Below, one piece after another: positions 1-8,816 of a stretch of 64,000 nucleotides of DNA. The stretch covers positions 47,378 to 111,377 of the forward strand of contig NZ_JXQI01000064.1 of the NCBI RefSeq assembly GCF_000834015.1, written 5' to 3'. The notes below the pieces were generated by a model. It did not search any database and was not told where the DNA came from. It saw only the letters and a list, made by a program, of their open reading frames with translations. The position numbers and the translations under genes were made by a program. Source of the stretch: Prevotella pectinovora. GTDB taxonomy: Bacteria; Bacteroidota; Bacteroidia; Bacteroidales; Bacteroidaceae. Within the stretch, counting starts at the first letter, position 1, and each line of letters opens with the position of its first letter.

Positions 1-2450
1 TTGTGGGAAACCTTTGCCACCATACCATTCATATATATAATGTAGGTCTGGCCTCTCTTTGCCTTGTTGTTGAAACCACCGGCCTGGTCGATATAATAGC
101 TTGCCTTCTTGCCCTTAACAAAACCTACGGTGTTTGGATACATCACCTCACCGTTGATCTTCACCGTTCCGGTGTACTGCGGAACAACGATGCGGTCGCC
201 TTCGCGAAGCACGATGTCGGCATCGCTGCCTGGGTTGGCAATAGCCTTGTCGAGCTCGATACCTACTGAATAGGTGTCATCGATCTGGAATTTCTTGATA
301 CGCTCACTGTTTGTGATATCAACACTCTTGCCGGTCTTTGCTGCCTCCTCGGCAGCCACCTGCTCATACTGCTCAAGGGCCATCTTGCGGGCTGCCTCCA
401 GACGCTTGCGCTCACTCTCGTTGATCTTTCTTACGAGTGTAGCACCGGCTGCATATCCGCGGTCGTTCACTCCGCCTGCCGCCTTGATGACGTCGCTCAG
501 ACGGGTGTTCCTTCTTTGCAGCGTATATGTACCGCTGAACATCACCTCACCGTCAACAACGACATTCTGCTGTTTTGAGAAGCCCGGGCTCTTACGCACA
601 TACACCTCGTCGAATGGCATAAGGTGGAAGCCTGGAGTACCGTCGATCACGAAGCCGTCTTTCAATGCGAAACTGTATGTATAAGCTGAGATGGAGTCGT
701 TGGTAAGCGCCTTTGGATTCATCACGCGGCGCGCCACATCGACCTTCACAGTGGAAGCGGAATTCTTCAGACCTCCTGCCTGAAGCACGAAGTCCTCAAG
801 CGTCTCATTGGATGCGTATTTATAGATGCCAGGATAGTTCACCTCTCCATGTATCGTTATGGTCTGTTCTTCCATCATCTCCTGCTTCGTAGGGATGAAC
901 AAAACATCGTTAGGCTGCAACGGCACATCGGCTACCTTACCGTCAAGGATGCCTTCCACATCAACCGGCACCACTTCCAGAGTGCGGTCTTTCTTCATGC
1001 GGTGCATCACGGCACGTGCGGTGAACGCCTCCTCTCTGAGACCGTCGGCATGCTCCAGCAAACTACGCACGCTGTTTATCTCGCCACCTACCTGATACAT
1101 ACCTGGACGGAACACGGCACCCTTTATCTCGACCATGTTTGAATATCTGTCGAGGATTGAGTCTACGCTTACCGAGTCTTCGTCGCTCACCTGGAATGAG
1201 CTCATGTCGAACTCGTCCACATTATATACTGAATATTCCTTTCCGGTCTTTCTCACCACTCTAACCGACTTAGTATAGGCATCGCCAGTGAAGCCACCGG
1301 CATATTTCAGCAATGAGCCGACGCTTTCGTTCTTCTTCATCTCATACCACATAGGGCGCTTCACCTTACCGGTAAGATTCACCAGGCAGTCGTACGGACC
1401 GACCACAATGACATCGTTGTCGGCAAGGCGCACATTACCCGTCAGTTTGCCGTTGAGCATATAGTCATAGATATCCACTACGGTGACAAGGCGGTTGTTG
1501 CGATAGACCTTGATGTTACGAAGTGTACCGAGGTCGTTTGTTCCTCCTGCCATATAAAGGGCATGGAACACGGTGGCGAAGGCTGACAGAGTGTATGTGC
1601 CAGGAGCTTTCACTTCTCCCATGACGTTGACCATTATCGAGCGGGTCTCACCGACGGTGAGCTTGATATGCGAGCTGCTGTATCTCGATCCCAAAGTGGA
1701 GCGCAATTTGGCGTTCGCCTGACTCACCGTAAGTCCGCTGACTTCCACCGGTCCATATCCGTCTATCGTAACGAATCCGTCCGGTGACACCGTGCACTCA
1801 ATGGTCTTCTGTGAAGCTCCGTAGATATCGATGAACACGGCATCGCCAGGACCGAGACGATAGTTCTGCGGTGTGGCAATGTTCATATTCGGTTCAAAAG
1901 ACAAGTTCTTGTTGTTGAAGATGTTACGTCCGAACACCTTTCTCTTGGTCTTCTCCATCATGAGCTTCTCAAGAAGGGCTGCCGTATCGGGCACGAACTC
2001 GTCGAGTTCGTCGCGCATGTCGTTCCACTCATCGTTGGTATCGTCAAACACATAGCTGCGCTTGTCTTTAACGCGACCGTCTTTCAAACGGTTCTGCGAG
2101 TCATACTGCGACTTCTTGTCGTCAAGATATTCATCATCTTTGGCATCGCCGTTGGCTTTCTTCTTGCCGTTCGACCTCAATCTTGTGTCGTTCTTGCTTC
2201 CGGTAGTGCCCGACACCTGTCCCAATCCCTGGTCCTTGGCGGCACGCTCATATTTCTTTTTCACACGACGTATCTGCTCGATGTTAACGCCATTCTGCAT
2301 GAGTTTCGTAACGATCTGAGACTGAGGGGTTCCGGCATTGTGCTCCTTTACGATGAATTTCATAACCTGGTCATCGGTCATTGACGACTGCGCCATGATG
2401 CTCATCGGAATGAGCACGGACATTAAAATTGCTATGATGAATCTTTTCAT
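1..2450 (-). CDS. SLBB-domain polysaccharide export protein (Wza-like), 3' end outside the window
   Basis: Outer-membrane polysaccharide export protein of the Wza/Poly_export family, which in other bacteria forms the exit channel for capsule or exopolysaccharide. About 816 residues are visible. A signal peptide (MKRFIIAILMSVLIP..., cleaved near IMA/QSS) is followed by a charged, Lys/Asp-rich stretch to about residue 180. The Poly_export domain follows (YRLGPGDAVFIDIYG, near residue 193). The rest is a series of soluble-ligand-binding beta-grasp (SLBB) units, each with a pattern like VNVMGEVKAPGTYTL, VNLTGKVKRPMWYEM or ITIHGEVNYPGIYKY; I count at least five. The ATG at 2450 is the first one before the signal peptide. 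The sugar transferase gene lies just upstream on the same strand, so this is an exopolysaccharide export gene by context. The stop codon lies beyond base 1. Confidence 0.9.
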   Translation of the reverse strand, partial: MKRFIIAILMSVLIPMSIMAQSSMTDDQVMKFIVKEHNAGTPQSQIVTKLMQNGVNIEQIRRVKKKYERAAKDQGLGQVSGTTGSKNDTRLRSNGKKKANGDAKDDEYLDDKKSQYDSQNRLKDGRVKDKRSYVFDDTNDEWNDMRDELDEFVPDTAALLEKLMMEKTKRKVFGRNIFNNKNLSFEPNMNIATPQNYRLGPGDAVFIDIYGASQKTIECTVSPDGFVTIDGYGPVEVSGLTVSQANAKLRSTLGSRYSSSHIKLTVGETRSIMVNVMGEVKAPGTYTLSAFATVFHALYMAGGTNDLGTLRNIKVYRNNRLVTVVDIYDYMLNGKLTGNVRLADNDVIVVGPYDCLVNLTGKVKRPMWYEMKKNESVGSLLKYAGGFTGDAYTKSVRVVRKTGKEYSVYNVDEFDMSSFQVSDEDSVSVDSILDRYSNMVEIKGAVFRPGMYQVGGEINSVRSLLEHADGLREEAFTARAVMHRMKKDRTLEVVPVDVEGILDGKVADVPLQPNDVLFIPTKQEMMEEQTITIHGEVNYPGIYKYASNETLEDFVLQAGGLKNSASTVKVDVARRVMNPKALTNDSISAYTYSFALKDGFVIDGTPGFHLMPFDEVYVRKSPGFSKQQNVVVDGEVMFSGTYTLQRRNTRLSDVIKAAGGVNDRGYAAGATLVRKINESERKRLEAARKMALEQYEQVAAEEAAKTGKSVDITNSERIKKFQIDDTYSVGIELDKAIANPGSDADIVLREGDRIVVPQYTGTVKINGEVMYPNTVGFVKGKKASYYIDQAGGFNNKAKRGQTYIIYMNGMVAKVSH

Positions 2451-2494
2451 AATGAAGAATTTGTTTCTATTTGGTTTTTCTGATGTATTTTATG

Positions 2495-3136
2495 TTAGAA
2501 CTTTTTTCCGCTCACGATGCTGATGAACGTCTTGGCAATGATGCTGGCATCAAGAGCCAGCGACCTGCGCTTCAGATAGTCGGTATCCATATGCAGACGG
2601 ATCAGCATCTTTTCCATAGTATCGGTATAGCCATTATAGAGGGTGGCTTCCGACGTCAGTCCGGGCCTCATCTCATAGATGAGCACATAGCTGGGGTCGT
2701 TGGCCATAATCTTGTCGATATAAAACCGGCGCTCCGGACGGGGGCCTACAAACGACATGTCGCCCTTCAGCACATTCCAGAGCTGGGGCAATTCGTCGAG
2801 ATGATGCTCACGCAAGAACAACTCTGTCTTTGTGGACTGCCCTATGCTGCTTTTCGCCACAAGCTGAGGCTCCTTCTCAGGCTCGCTCATGGTGCGGAAC
2901 TTGTAAATGGTAAACGGCTTCCCTCTATATCCGATGCGCTCCTGCGAAAATATAGCAGGACCGTTTTTCTGTCTCTTCAGCATGATGGCTATCACCAGAT
3001 AGACCGGCGAGAGGATTATCATGCCGGCAAGAGAGAATACTATGTCAAACAGGCGCTTGACGGTTCGCTGAACACAGCCCATCGCGTCATGGCTGCCTTC
3101 GAAACCGCTCACCTCTTCTGTATTTTGATTACTCAC
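2495..3136 (-). CDS. Initiating sugar-phosphate transferase (bacterial sugar transferase family, WcaJ/PglC-like)
   Basis: Transfers a sugar-1-phosphate from a UDP-sugar to undecaprenyl phosphate at the inner membrane, the first step of exopolysaccharide repeat-unit synthesis. At 213 residues it is the short, PglC-like form, without the extra N-terminal membrane bundle of WbaP. One hydrophobic segment sits at about residues 27-52 (LFDIVFSLAGMIILSPVYLV). The family hallmarks follow: the KFRTM motif, the HHLDELPQLWNVLKGDMS block and FVGPRPE. The reading frame is open to 3136, with a consensus promoter 70 bp upstream. The SLBB export gene begins 44 bp after its stop codon, so the two probably form one transcript. 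The exact sugar cannot be told from the sequence. Confidence 0.92.
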   Translation of the reverse strand: MSNQNTEEVSGFEGSHDAMGCVQRTVKRLFDIVFSLAGMIILSPVYLVIAIMLKRQKNGPAIFSQERIGYRGKPFTIYKFRTMSEPEKEPQLVAKSSIGQSTKTELFLREHHLDELPQLWNVLKGDMSFVGPRPERRFYIDKIMANDPSYVLIYEMRPGLTSEATLYNGYTDTMEKMLIRLHMDTDYLKRRSLALDASIIAKTFISIVSGKKF

Positions 3137-3204
3137 TTTGTTTATTTACTTATTTCTTATTTTCTTTAAAACCGACAAACGGCTCTTTTATTGCATATTT
3201 TTTG

Positions 3205-3212
3205 CAAAGGTA
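3205..3212 (-). promoter_or_regulatory. -7 element TACCTTTG of the sugar transferase promoter
   Basis: On the minus strand the bases read TACCTTTG, matching the Bacteroidota -7 consensus TAnnTTTG. The site is about 70 bp before the transferase start at 3136. No clear TTG -33 box is visible upstream, where the sequence is A/T-rich. Confidence 0.6.
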
Positions 3213-3366
3213 CTATATTTTATTTAAAAATTGGCGCAACATGCGTCTTATCTTTTGCAAGGAATCAACCTTGCCGTAACAAAACATCACATTTGGGAAA
3301 ATTACAAGTGTCATAATCTGCATATCGGAACGGCTGTCGCCCAACTTGTGGATTAGCAATGATAAT
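3213..3366 (-). pseudogene. Possible 3' fragment of an unidentified gene, cut by a miniature element
   Basis: The minus-strand frame that ends at 3213 codes for a plausible C-terminal tail (...KLGDSRSDMQIM... to MLRQFLNKI). It becomes meaningless exactly where the IS982-type inverted repeat starts at 3367. This looks like the end of a gene whose front was lost when the element inserted. I do not recognise the family, and the fragment is too short to rule out chance. Confidence 0.25.
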
Positions 3367-3838
3367 ACCCGTTGGCGGAATTGATTTACGCTGACAGATA
3401 TGAGTAAAGTTGCACATATCGCTGATTCCCGAAAGCCATCAGACCATCTGGTTTTTCTATAATTGCTTGATATACAAATGATTAGCAACCAGATGATTGT
3501 TTCAAACCATATAGATGGTTTGCAGATGACTGAAATAGCATGCGTTGACTGAATTCTGAAAAAACACGACTATGGATGTACATGAACAAACCGGGCAGTC
3601 ATTGGACTGCTATTCTGTCCATCTGGGACAATGGTCGTGCCCATTTAACTCCCAATCGGTTCATTAAGTCGTCCAATGTAATATTTCACAACTGCTTACA
3701 GTCTTCTGTTTTCATGAGATGTCTTTTGACTGTTTTTAATTCGCAATAGCTCGCTATTACCCATTAAAAGCCAAAATCCAAGCAAGCCACAAAGACCGTT
3801 TCAGGACAAGTATTCACTAAATCAATTCCGCCAACGGT
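3367..3838. mobile_element. IS982-derived miniature element (inverted repeats, no transposase)
   Basis: The left end reads ACCCGTTGGCGGAATTGATT and the right end, on the other strand, ACCGTTGGCGGAATTGATTT, so the two form terminal inverted repeats about 470 bp apart. The same end sequence bounds the IS982-type transposase pieces at 9661 and 63658. The right-hand end also shares the next bases (TTTAGTGNATACTT) with the element at 63658, and the left-hand end resembles the one at 9661. So this element kept both IS982 ends and lost the transposase. No clear target-site duplication is visible. A second repeat (3649-3808) lies inside it. Confidence 0.7.
3649..3808. repeat. Palindromic-core interspersed repeat, copy 1 (degenerate, nested)
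   Basis: It shares the core TTCGCAATAGCTCGCTATTA, the flanking stretch with ATTAAAAGCCAAAATCCAAG and the end CCCAATCGGTTCATTA with the copies at 15374-15562 and 21429-21615. The ends are more diverged here and the element is shorter (about 160 bp). It lies inside the IS982-derived miniature element, so it either inserted there or was captured. Confidence 0.7.
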
Positions 3839-3895
3839 ATTTTTATGCAACAAATTCAATCGCCAATTCTAAATTTGAAACTTGAGTGTTTAATT

Positions 3896-4995
3896 TCATA
3901 CAAATACTTTTTTGCCATTTCTCCGTATAAAGACATCCAACAGTTGCTGAAGAGCAACCCATACTAAAATATCTAAAACAATTATCATAGTAAAACCTAT
4001 GTTTTTTCCTATCAATAGATTTATTAGAATGAAAAGTAAAGCCATTACGACCAATACCCCAAGAGCTTGATGCTGTGTCATTCCCGTGCGCAACAGTTTA
4101 TGGTGTATATGATTTTTGTCAGCCATAAATATCGGACGGTGATGCACAAACCTGGTAATTATCACACGACAGACATCAAACACCGGGACAATCAAATAGG
4201 AGCTGACTATCGGCATTCCTCCGACAACTGCCGGTTCGGCATTTACCCTAACCATAGAACATTTAACAAATAAAGTACCAAGTATAAACCCGAGTGTCAA
4301 ACTGCCCGAGTCACCCATAAAAATCTTGTTTTCCCCTGCTTGCCAAATAGATTGAAACGTACAAAAGCCACAAGTACTCCAAGCAGCCCTGCAATTATAA
4401 TGCAATAAGATAACAAATCTTCAGAAAGGAAAAGTACGAAGAATCCAAACAAAGCGATGATTGCAAGAAATGCAGCCAATCCGTCTATTCCATCAATAAG
4501 ATTTATGGCATTGTCTATAAAAACAATCACAATAACTGTCAACATGGCACCGACCCATAACGGTATCTCACCAATTCCGCAAAAGCCATAAAGATTATTG
4601 ATATACAATCCGGACAGAGGAAGAATGGATGCAGCAAATATCTGAACCAGGAATTTTGTCCTTGGCGACACCCCTACAATATCATCTACTACACCAGCAA
4701 CATATATCGCCAACAAACCGACAGAAAAATAACATGTCCAAAGACTCAAGCTGAGCGATGTTCCTTCCGAGATTCTGCTCACTATAGCTGTCGCCAGCAT
4801 AAAACTAATCACAACACAGGGAATAAAGCAAACTCCTCCCAATCGCGGAACGGAAACCTTGTGCACTTTCCGCTCATTAGGCAGATCATAAATTCGTTTG
4901 ACCTTGCAAAAACTGACGACGAGTGGTATCAATCCTAATCCCAAAAGCATACTCACGAGAAACGATATCAATATATACAAACTACAATCAATCAT
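3896..4995 (-). pseudogene. WecA-like undecaprenyl-phosphate sugar-1-phosphate transferase, frameshifted
   Basis: Glycosyltransferase family 4 (MraY/WecA superfamily), multi-pass membrane protein. The first 230 residues run in one frame from the ATG at 4995: NERKVHKVSVPRLGG, then VAGVVDDIVG and FIDNAINLIDGIDGLA, the Asp-rich metal/substrate loops. The frame is then lost at about 4325-4335, and the rest continues in the -1 frame (ENKIFMGDSGSLTLG, then HIHHKLLRTGMTQHQAL) to the stop at 3896. Joined, it would be about 366 residues, close to the intact paralogue at 20271-21413 (380 residues). The break lies at CAGGGGAAAAC, a homopolymer run, so a one-base deletion, a sequencing error or slippage on GGGG are all possible. 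Its ATG overlaps the stop codon of the LRR gene as ATGA. Confidence 0.85.
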
Positions 4996-5729
4996 TTATT
5001 CATATTGTTCTGTTCCTTGATATTGATAAAGAAATCACCCCATGACGAAAGCCAATAACTGCAGTATGTGCCTTGCGGAACTATAAGAACACAACATTTT
5101 CTGTTGCAGCCTGCAAAAACTCCCTTTCCTAACAACGGCGTTTTTTTGCAATCAGAGTATACCGACAAGAGGGACGTGCAGCCTTCAAATGCGCCATTGC
5201 CTATAGTTTCAACGTTACCGTGTATTTTAATATTCTTCAAAGATGAGCAGTCTGAAAAGACACGTTCACCTATAGTTTTCAGATTATTTCCCATTTTTAC
5301 TTCTGTAAGTCTCTTACAGCCAGCAAAAGCACATTCTTTTATTTCCGTTGCCGTTTGAGGAAGAGTAACCCTTTCAAGACTTTTACATCCATAAAACATG
5401 TATTCGCTAACTATATTGTTCCAAGAATACACCCCAGTCATATGATTTGACTTTTCATCGAAATAATAATACATGCCACCACTTACTACCATAGCCTCCG
5501 ACATATCTATACAGGCAAGTTTGCCGTCATCATTACCATTCGATCCTTCACAACCTGCCATCTCACGTAGAAATTGGATATCGTCACCGTTAATTTGTCC
5601 AGTCAACTTGAGATACGTGATACAATATTTCTTGCTCTCGCCAATCATATTGGCAAGGCAGCCCGGTTTATCCACACAAACTGTAATCTGTTTCGTTATC
5701 AAATCATTGTCTGCGGCAAAGACAGACAT
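4992..5729 (-). CDS. BspA-like leucine-rich repeat protein (LRR_5), 5' end cut by an IS
   Basis: Contains at least four LRR_5 (BspA/Treponema type) repeats of about 23 residues with the pattern CKSLERVTLPQTATEIKECA, FAGCKRLTEVKMG, FSDCSSLKNIKIHG and FEGCTSLLSVYSD. Proteins of this kind are secreted or surface-bound and bind host or matrix proteins; this role is inferred from the family. The first ATG (5729) lies at the end of a hydrophobic stretch. The same frame runs on to 5777 as KIKRLNIISLCLIFTMSVFA, an obvious signal peptide, and then meets the end of the ISAon1 element at 5778. The native start codon was therefore probably lost by the insertion. The ATG at 5729 would give a protein without a signal peptide. 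Confidence 0.75.
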   Translation of the reverse strand: MSVFAADNDLITKQITVCVDKPGCLANMIGESKKYCITYLKLTGQINGDDIQFLREMAGCEGSNGNDDGKLACIDMSEAMVVSGGMYYYFDEKSNHMTGVYSWNNIVSEYMFYGCKSLERVTLPQTATEIKECAFAGCKRLTEVKMGNNLKTIGERVFSDCSSLKNIKIHGNVETIGNGAFEGCTSLLSVYSDCKKTPLLGKGVFAGCNRKCCVLIVPQGTYCSYWLSSWGDFFINIKEQNNMNK

Positions 5730-5878
5730 TGTGAAGATAAGACAAAGTGAAATAATATTCAGTCGTTTTATTTTTTCGGCGCACCCGACAAACCCTGTGG
5801 GGAAGGATAAGCAGATGCTAACCCAAAAACTGTGTTGCCAAACGATACATGATTGTCAAAAAGTAATACCTTTGCACT

Positions 5879-6280
5879 ATGAATCAGAATGGCAATATAA
5901 ACATGTATGAAGGCCTCGCCTCATATTTCCTACCCGAAGGAGTTCTTGAATATTTTGAGGTGACAGACTTTGCAACACAGCGTACTCAGGACAAAGATGT
6001 TCTTTACACAACAGAGCTTCACATCTATCTTGATGAGCGTGACAATCTCACACCAGACATGAAAGGCTCCGTGAGCGATGGTTTTGGCGAAGAATCATGT
6101 TTGCTTGACTATCCTGCCCGAGACAAAAAGGCGGTACTGCACATACGAAGAAGACGCTGGACAATGCCGGACGGCACAACAAGAATTGTTGACATTGGCA
6201 AGGAGTTCGAATTGAAGCATAAGGGCACTCGATACGCGAAGGACTTTGCGCTTTTTTTAAAGAGGGCGAATGGACTCTGA
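5879..6280 (+). CDS. ISAon1 family transposase, N-terminal region protein
   Basis: A 133-residue protein of the kind that precedes the main transposase in ISAon1-type elements: a short acidic start (EGLASYFLPEGVLEYFEVTD), then a beta-rich middle and an Arg-rich segment (AVLHIRRRRWTMPDGTTR) that could bind DNA. The frame is complete, ending 10 bp inside the start of the second gene. A TACCTTTG box at 5869-5876 could drive it. The ATG at 5879 is used here; the ATG at 5906 (MYEGLASY) is equally possible. Confidence 0.75.
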   Translation: MNQNGNINMYEGLASYFLPEGVLEYFEVTDFATQRTQDKDVLYTTELHIYLDERDNLTPDMKGSVSDGFGEESCLLDYPARDKKAVLHIRRRRWTMPDGTTRIVDIGKEFELKHKGTRYAKDFALFLKRANGL

Positions 6281-6833
6281 GACGATAACCGCTCGTCAGA
6301 TTGGTTATACGTACATGATCAACAGCTCCACGTTTGCTAAGAGATATAAGGACACCCTAAGTAACTTCGAGACGTGGGAACAGAAAGAGCATGCATCAGA
6401 ATGGATTCTTATTCCGCAGAATGTAGGCAAGGAGCAAGGCATAGACGAAACATCCCTATAGGGCGAGCTATACACTATCATTCACAACAAGGATGCCATG
6501 GTCGCAAGGGTGCAATCATAGCAGTAGTCAAGGGAACGAATCCTGCTGACGTACTGAAGGTTCTCATGCAGCTACCTGCAGATAAGCGTGAAATGGTCGG
6601 GAACATCACGATGGACCTCTCTGATTGTATGCGTGCCATAGTCCGGGAGGCATTCCCCAAAGCCACAGTCGTACGTGACTGCTTCCATGTGGTGAAATGT
6701 GGCGGAGAAGGCTGCGAAGACAAATGCTTCAGCTGAATCGCCGAACTCAAAGATCAAATGCTTCCGCGCACAGGTGAAAGGAGTCAAAGACATGCCATTC
6801 TTCATGTATCGTTTAGCAACAGTTTTGGGTTAG
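6270..6833 (+). pseudogene. ISAon1/ISL3 transposase, frameshifted and internally deleted
   Basis: The second transposase gene of the element. It starts at the ATG at 6270 with the usual MDSETITARQIGYTYMIN and reaches GIDETSL, holding the first catalytic Asp. It then runs into a stop after a small deletion at about 6453. A second lost base near 6495 shifts it back, after which the frame reads GRKGAIIAVVKGTNPADVLK and ITMDLSDCMRAIVREAFPKA (second catalytic Asp) and RDCFHVVK. The next several hundred bases of a normal gene are missing. The C-terminal end reappears as SKIKCFRAQVKGVKDMPFFM to the TAG at 6833. The catalytic Glu region is gone. Confidence 0.8.
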
Positions 6834-6875
6834 CATCTGCTTATCCTCCCCCACAGGGTTTGTCGGGTGCGCCTA

Positions 6876-8267
6876 TTAACGTCCAAATTGTTTTACTTTG
6901 AATGAACATGATACGGTACCTTTCTTGTTGGAGATGGTAACGATATCTTCGCGGTCGGAAGAGGAGTTATTACTGTTAGCACGTAAATAAACACGCCCTC
7001 TATTATAGCCATAATTATAATAATTACTATCGAAATCATCAAAATCCGCTGTCAACCAATCAGCCGATGTCGTTACCTTTATGTCATCACTGCTAAGGTT
7101 TGTTTTGAAATACAAATATTGATTATTATAATAATAGTCAAAAGTATATGGATTTTCTTCAGAATAACCATTTTCCATTGTTATATACGCTACATCCTGT
7201 TCCAAATTCAGCTTTACACTCGTATCCCCATTGCGGTATTTCAGCGTTATCGTGCCAGTCCGCTTAGTATCGGTATCATTTTCCGTCGCTGTTACAATCA
7301 ATATGTATCTACCGTAATAACCATAGTCACTGTTTTTCCCCAGTTTTGCCTCACACCAACTTGATGCTGTATTCTCTACTTCGATATCTTCAAGCGGAAT
7401 ATTGCTGTTTACATATACAGACTTACTTGCTCCACTCACAGAAAGAGGTAGATTCATAGAAGTCACATACGAGCTATTGTTGCCGTAGAGTTCCATCCTC
7501 GGCTCAGCCGCACCACGAGTAACCTTTATCTCTTTCTTCTTGCCATAACCCGTGGTCAGCGTTATCGTTGCCGTAGACACCCCCACCGTATCCGACTTAT
7601 CAACAGAAATATTCACGGCATTTGTCAGGAAATTCTTGTAAAGAGACGAGGTAGGTGTGGCTCTGCACCATCCTGCAGAAGATTCACAAGAGAAGTATAT
7701 CGGCTCATTGTCGAGGAATTCCACCTTTTCTTTTCCGCCATCATCAGTAAACGAAAGTTCGTTCTTCGGGAGTTGTATGTCTATGTCTTTCCCACAGAAA
7801 GGGTATTGGTATCTTATATTATATCCAACGATCTTACCATCGTCGTCACGCACTGCGTCTTCTACAAGAATTCTGTAAAAATAATCTTCATCATTTGAAT
7901 TATAGCAAACATACCCATATCCTTTTTTTACGACAGCTTTTCCAGACCAACCAGTTTTGGGAACACTTGTTATATCGCCAAGTTTATTTACGTTTGGAAT
8001 CGAGACAAAGCAAGCATGAGGATAATACGGGTCATTATCTATGGCCTGAAAAATATTGTTCTCTCCTATAAATATATCCTCACCAAGCTTCGTTGCACTA
8101 TTTTTATCCCCTTTCAGCATACACAGCACTTCCTCATTATCGAGCAAACCACCATTATTGCCGTTTCCACCACCGTTGTTGTCATCATCGCTGCTGCATG
8201 CTACAAGTGCAGATGAAGAAACTATTGCCATAGCAATGGCAAATAAAAAAGAATGTTTATAAATCAT
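6876..8267 (-). CDS. Surface lipoprotein with BACON-type Ig-like repeats
   Basis: A 463-residue lipoprotein. The signal peptide ends in a lipobox, SSSALVAC, with Cys24 as the lipidation site. SSDDD directly after the Cys is the kind of signal that sends Bacteroidota lipoproteins to the cell surface. A Gly/Asn-rich linker follows (residues 31-42). From about residue 165 there are three BACON-like beta-sandwich units, seen by the repeated pattern of an aromatic-Cys motif (SAGWCRATP, ASSWCEAKL, SADWLTADF) followed by GTITLKY-type strands. BACON domains are thought to bind carbohydrate or mucin; the role here is unknown. It heads the block of genes that continues into the exopolysaccharide genes, from which it is now separated by the IS. 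Confidence 0.85.
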   Translation of the reverse strand: MIYKHSFLFAIAMAIVSSSALVACSSDDDNNGGGNGNNGGLLDNEEVLCMLKGDKNSATKLGEDIFIGENNIFQAIDNDPYYPHACFVSIPNVNKLGDITSVPKTGWSGKAVVKKGYGYVCYNSNDEDYFYRILVEDAVRDDDGKIVGYNIRYQYPFCGKDIDIQLPKNELSFTDDGGKEKVEFLDNEPIYFSCESSAGWCRATPTSSLYKNFLTNAVNISVDKSDTVGVSTATITLTTGYGKKKEIKVTRGAAEPRMELYGNNSSYVTSMNLPLSVSGASKSVYVNSNIPLEDIEVENTASSWCEAKLGKNSDYGYYGRYILIVTATENDTDTKRTGTITLKYRNGDTSVKLNLEQDVAYITMENGYSEENPYTFDYYYNNQYLYFKTNLSSDDIKVTTSADWLTADFDDFDSNYYNYGYNRGRVYLRANSNNSSSDREDIVTISNKKGTVSCSFKVKQFGR

Positions 8268-8569
8268 ATCTCGTACAGTTTTTATTGTTTATAATTCTAT
8301 CATCTCCGTTAGTCCAAACACCCCAAATATAGACAATAAAAAAAACGTGGACTAATCACTTCGTCTATACTTTCAGAGGTATCGCCAAACACCATTGCAG
8401 CTATATACGAGTAAAAGCCCACTCCTGTACACAGACGTGAGCATTAACTTCTACTCTTAGCTGCTTCATTCAAATTTGGCGATTTTCTGAAAGCAAGAAT
8501 ATAAAGCTAACGCTTTTTTATAATATGTCGTTTTCTTTTTGTTACATAAGCATCATTTTTTACTTTTTG

Positions 8570-8598
8570 CAAAGTTACACAATATTTTCTTTATACAA
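8570..8598 (-). promoter_or_regulatory. Promoter of the BACON lipoprotein gene, with a leader of about 295 nt
   Basis: On the minus strand TTG (8598-8596) is followed after 18 bp by TAACTTTG (8577-8570), close to the Bacteroidota consensus. Transcription from here would give an unusually long untranslated leader up to the ATG at 8267. I saw no known riboswitch in it. Confidence 0.6.
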
Positions 8599-8707
8599 AA
8601 AAAAATTAATGTAAAAAACATGTTGTACCACTTATAAGGAGCTTCAAAAATACACCCATAGCAGCATTATCATTTAGGTGCAAGTCTCTTAGGGTGTCCA
8701 CGCAAAG

Positions 8708-8750
8708 TCAGCAAGTTCGGGAACTCAACTTAAAAGTTCGGAAACTTATC
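8708..8750 (+). repeat. Relic of the AlbA_2 repeat array: two GTTCGG cores 21 bp apart
   Basis: GTTCGG occurs at 8715 and 8736, exactly 21 bp apart, as AAGTTCGGGAACT and AAGTTCGGAAACTT. Read in the right frame the stretch gives ...SSGTQLKSSETYP and a stop. The same core and spacing occur six times inside the AlbA_2 gene at 10984-11095. Both copies here are also inverted repeats (AGTTC..GAACT and AAGTT..AACTT). Confidence 0.6.
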
Positions 8751-8816
8751 CCTAACTGGAGTATGATAATGAAACGACAAGCCTTCCTGAAAAACAAATC
8801 AAAAAGACACAAAAAT

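Larger units (their letters stand above)
5778..6873 (+). mobile_element. ISAon1/ISL3-type insertion sequence, 1096 bp, internally deleted
   Basis: The element is bounded by long, nearly perfect terminal inverted repeats: GGCGCACCCGACAAACCCTG at both outer ends. The match continues through TGTGGGG, GGATAAGCAGATGCTAACCC and AAAACTG to about 65 bp. It carries the ISAon1 N-terminal region gene, intact, and a second transposase gene broken by frameshifts and a deletion. The right end lies 2 bp from the stop codon of the lipoprotein gene at 6876 and the left end abuts the truncated LRR gene. No matching 8-bp target duplication is visible, so sequence at one flank may have been lost. The element cannot move by itself. 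Confidence 0.85.
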
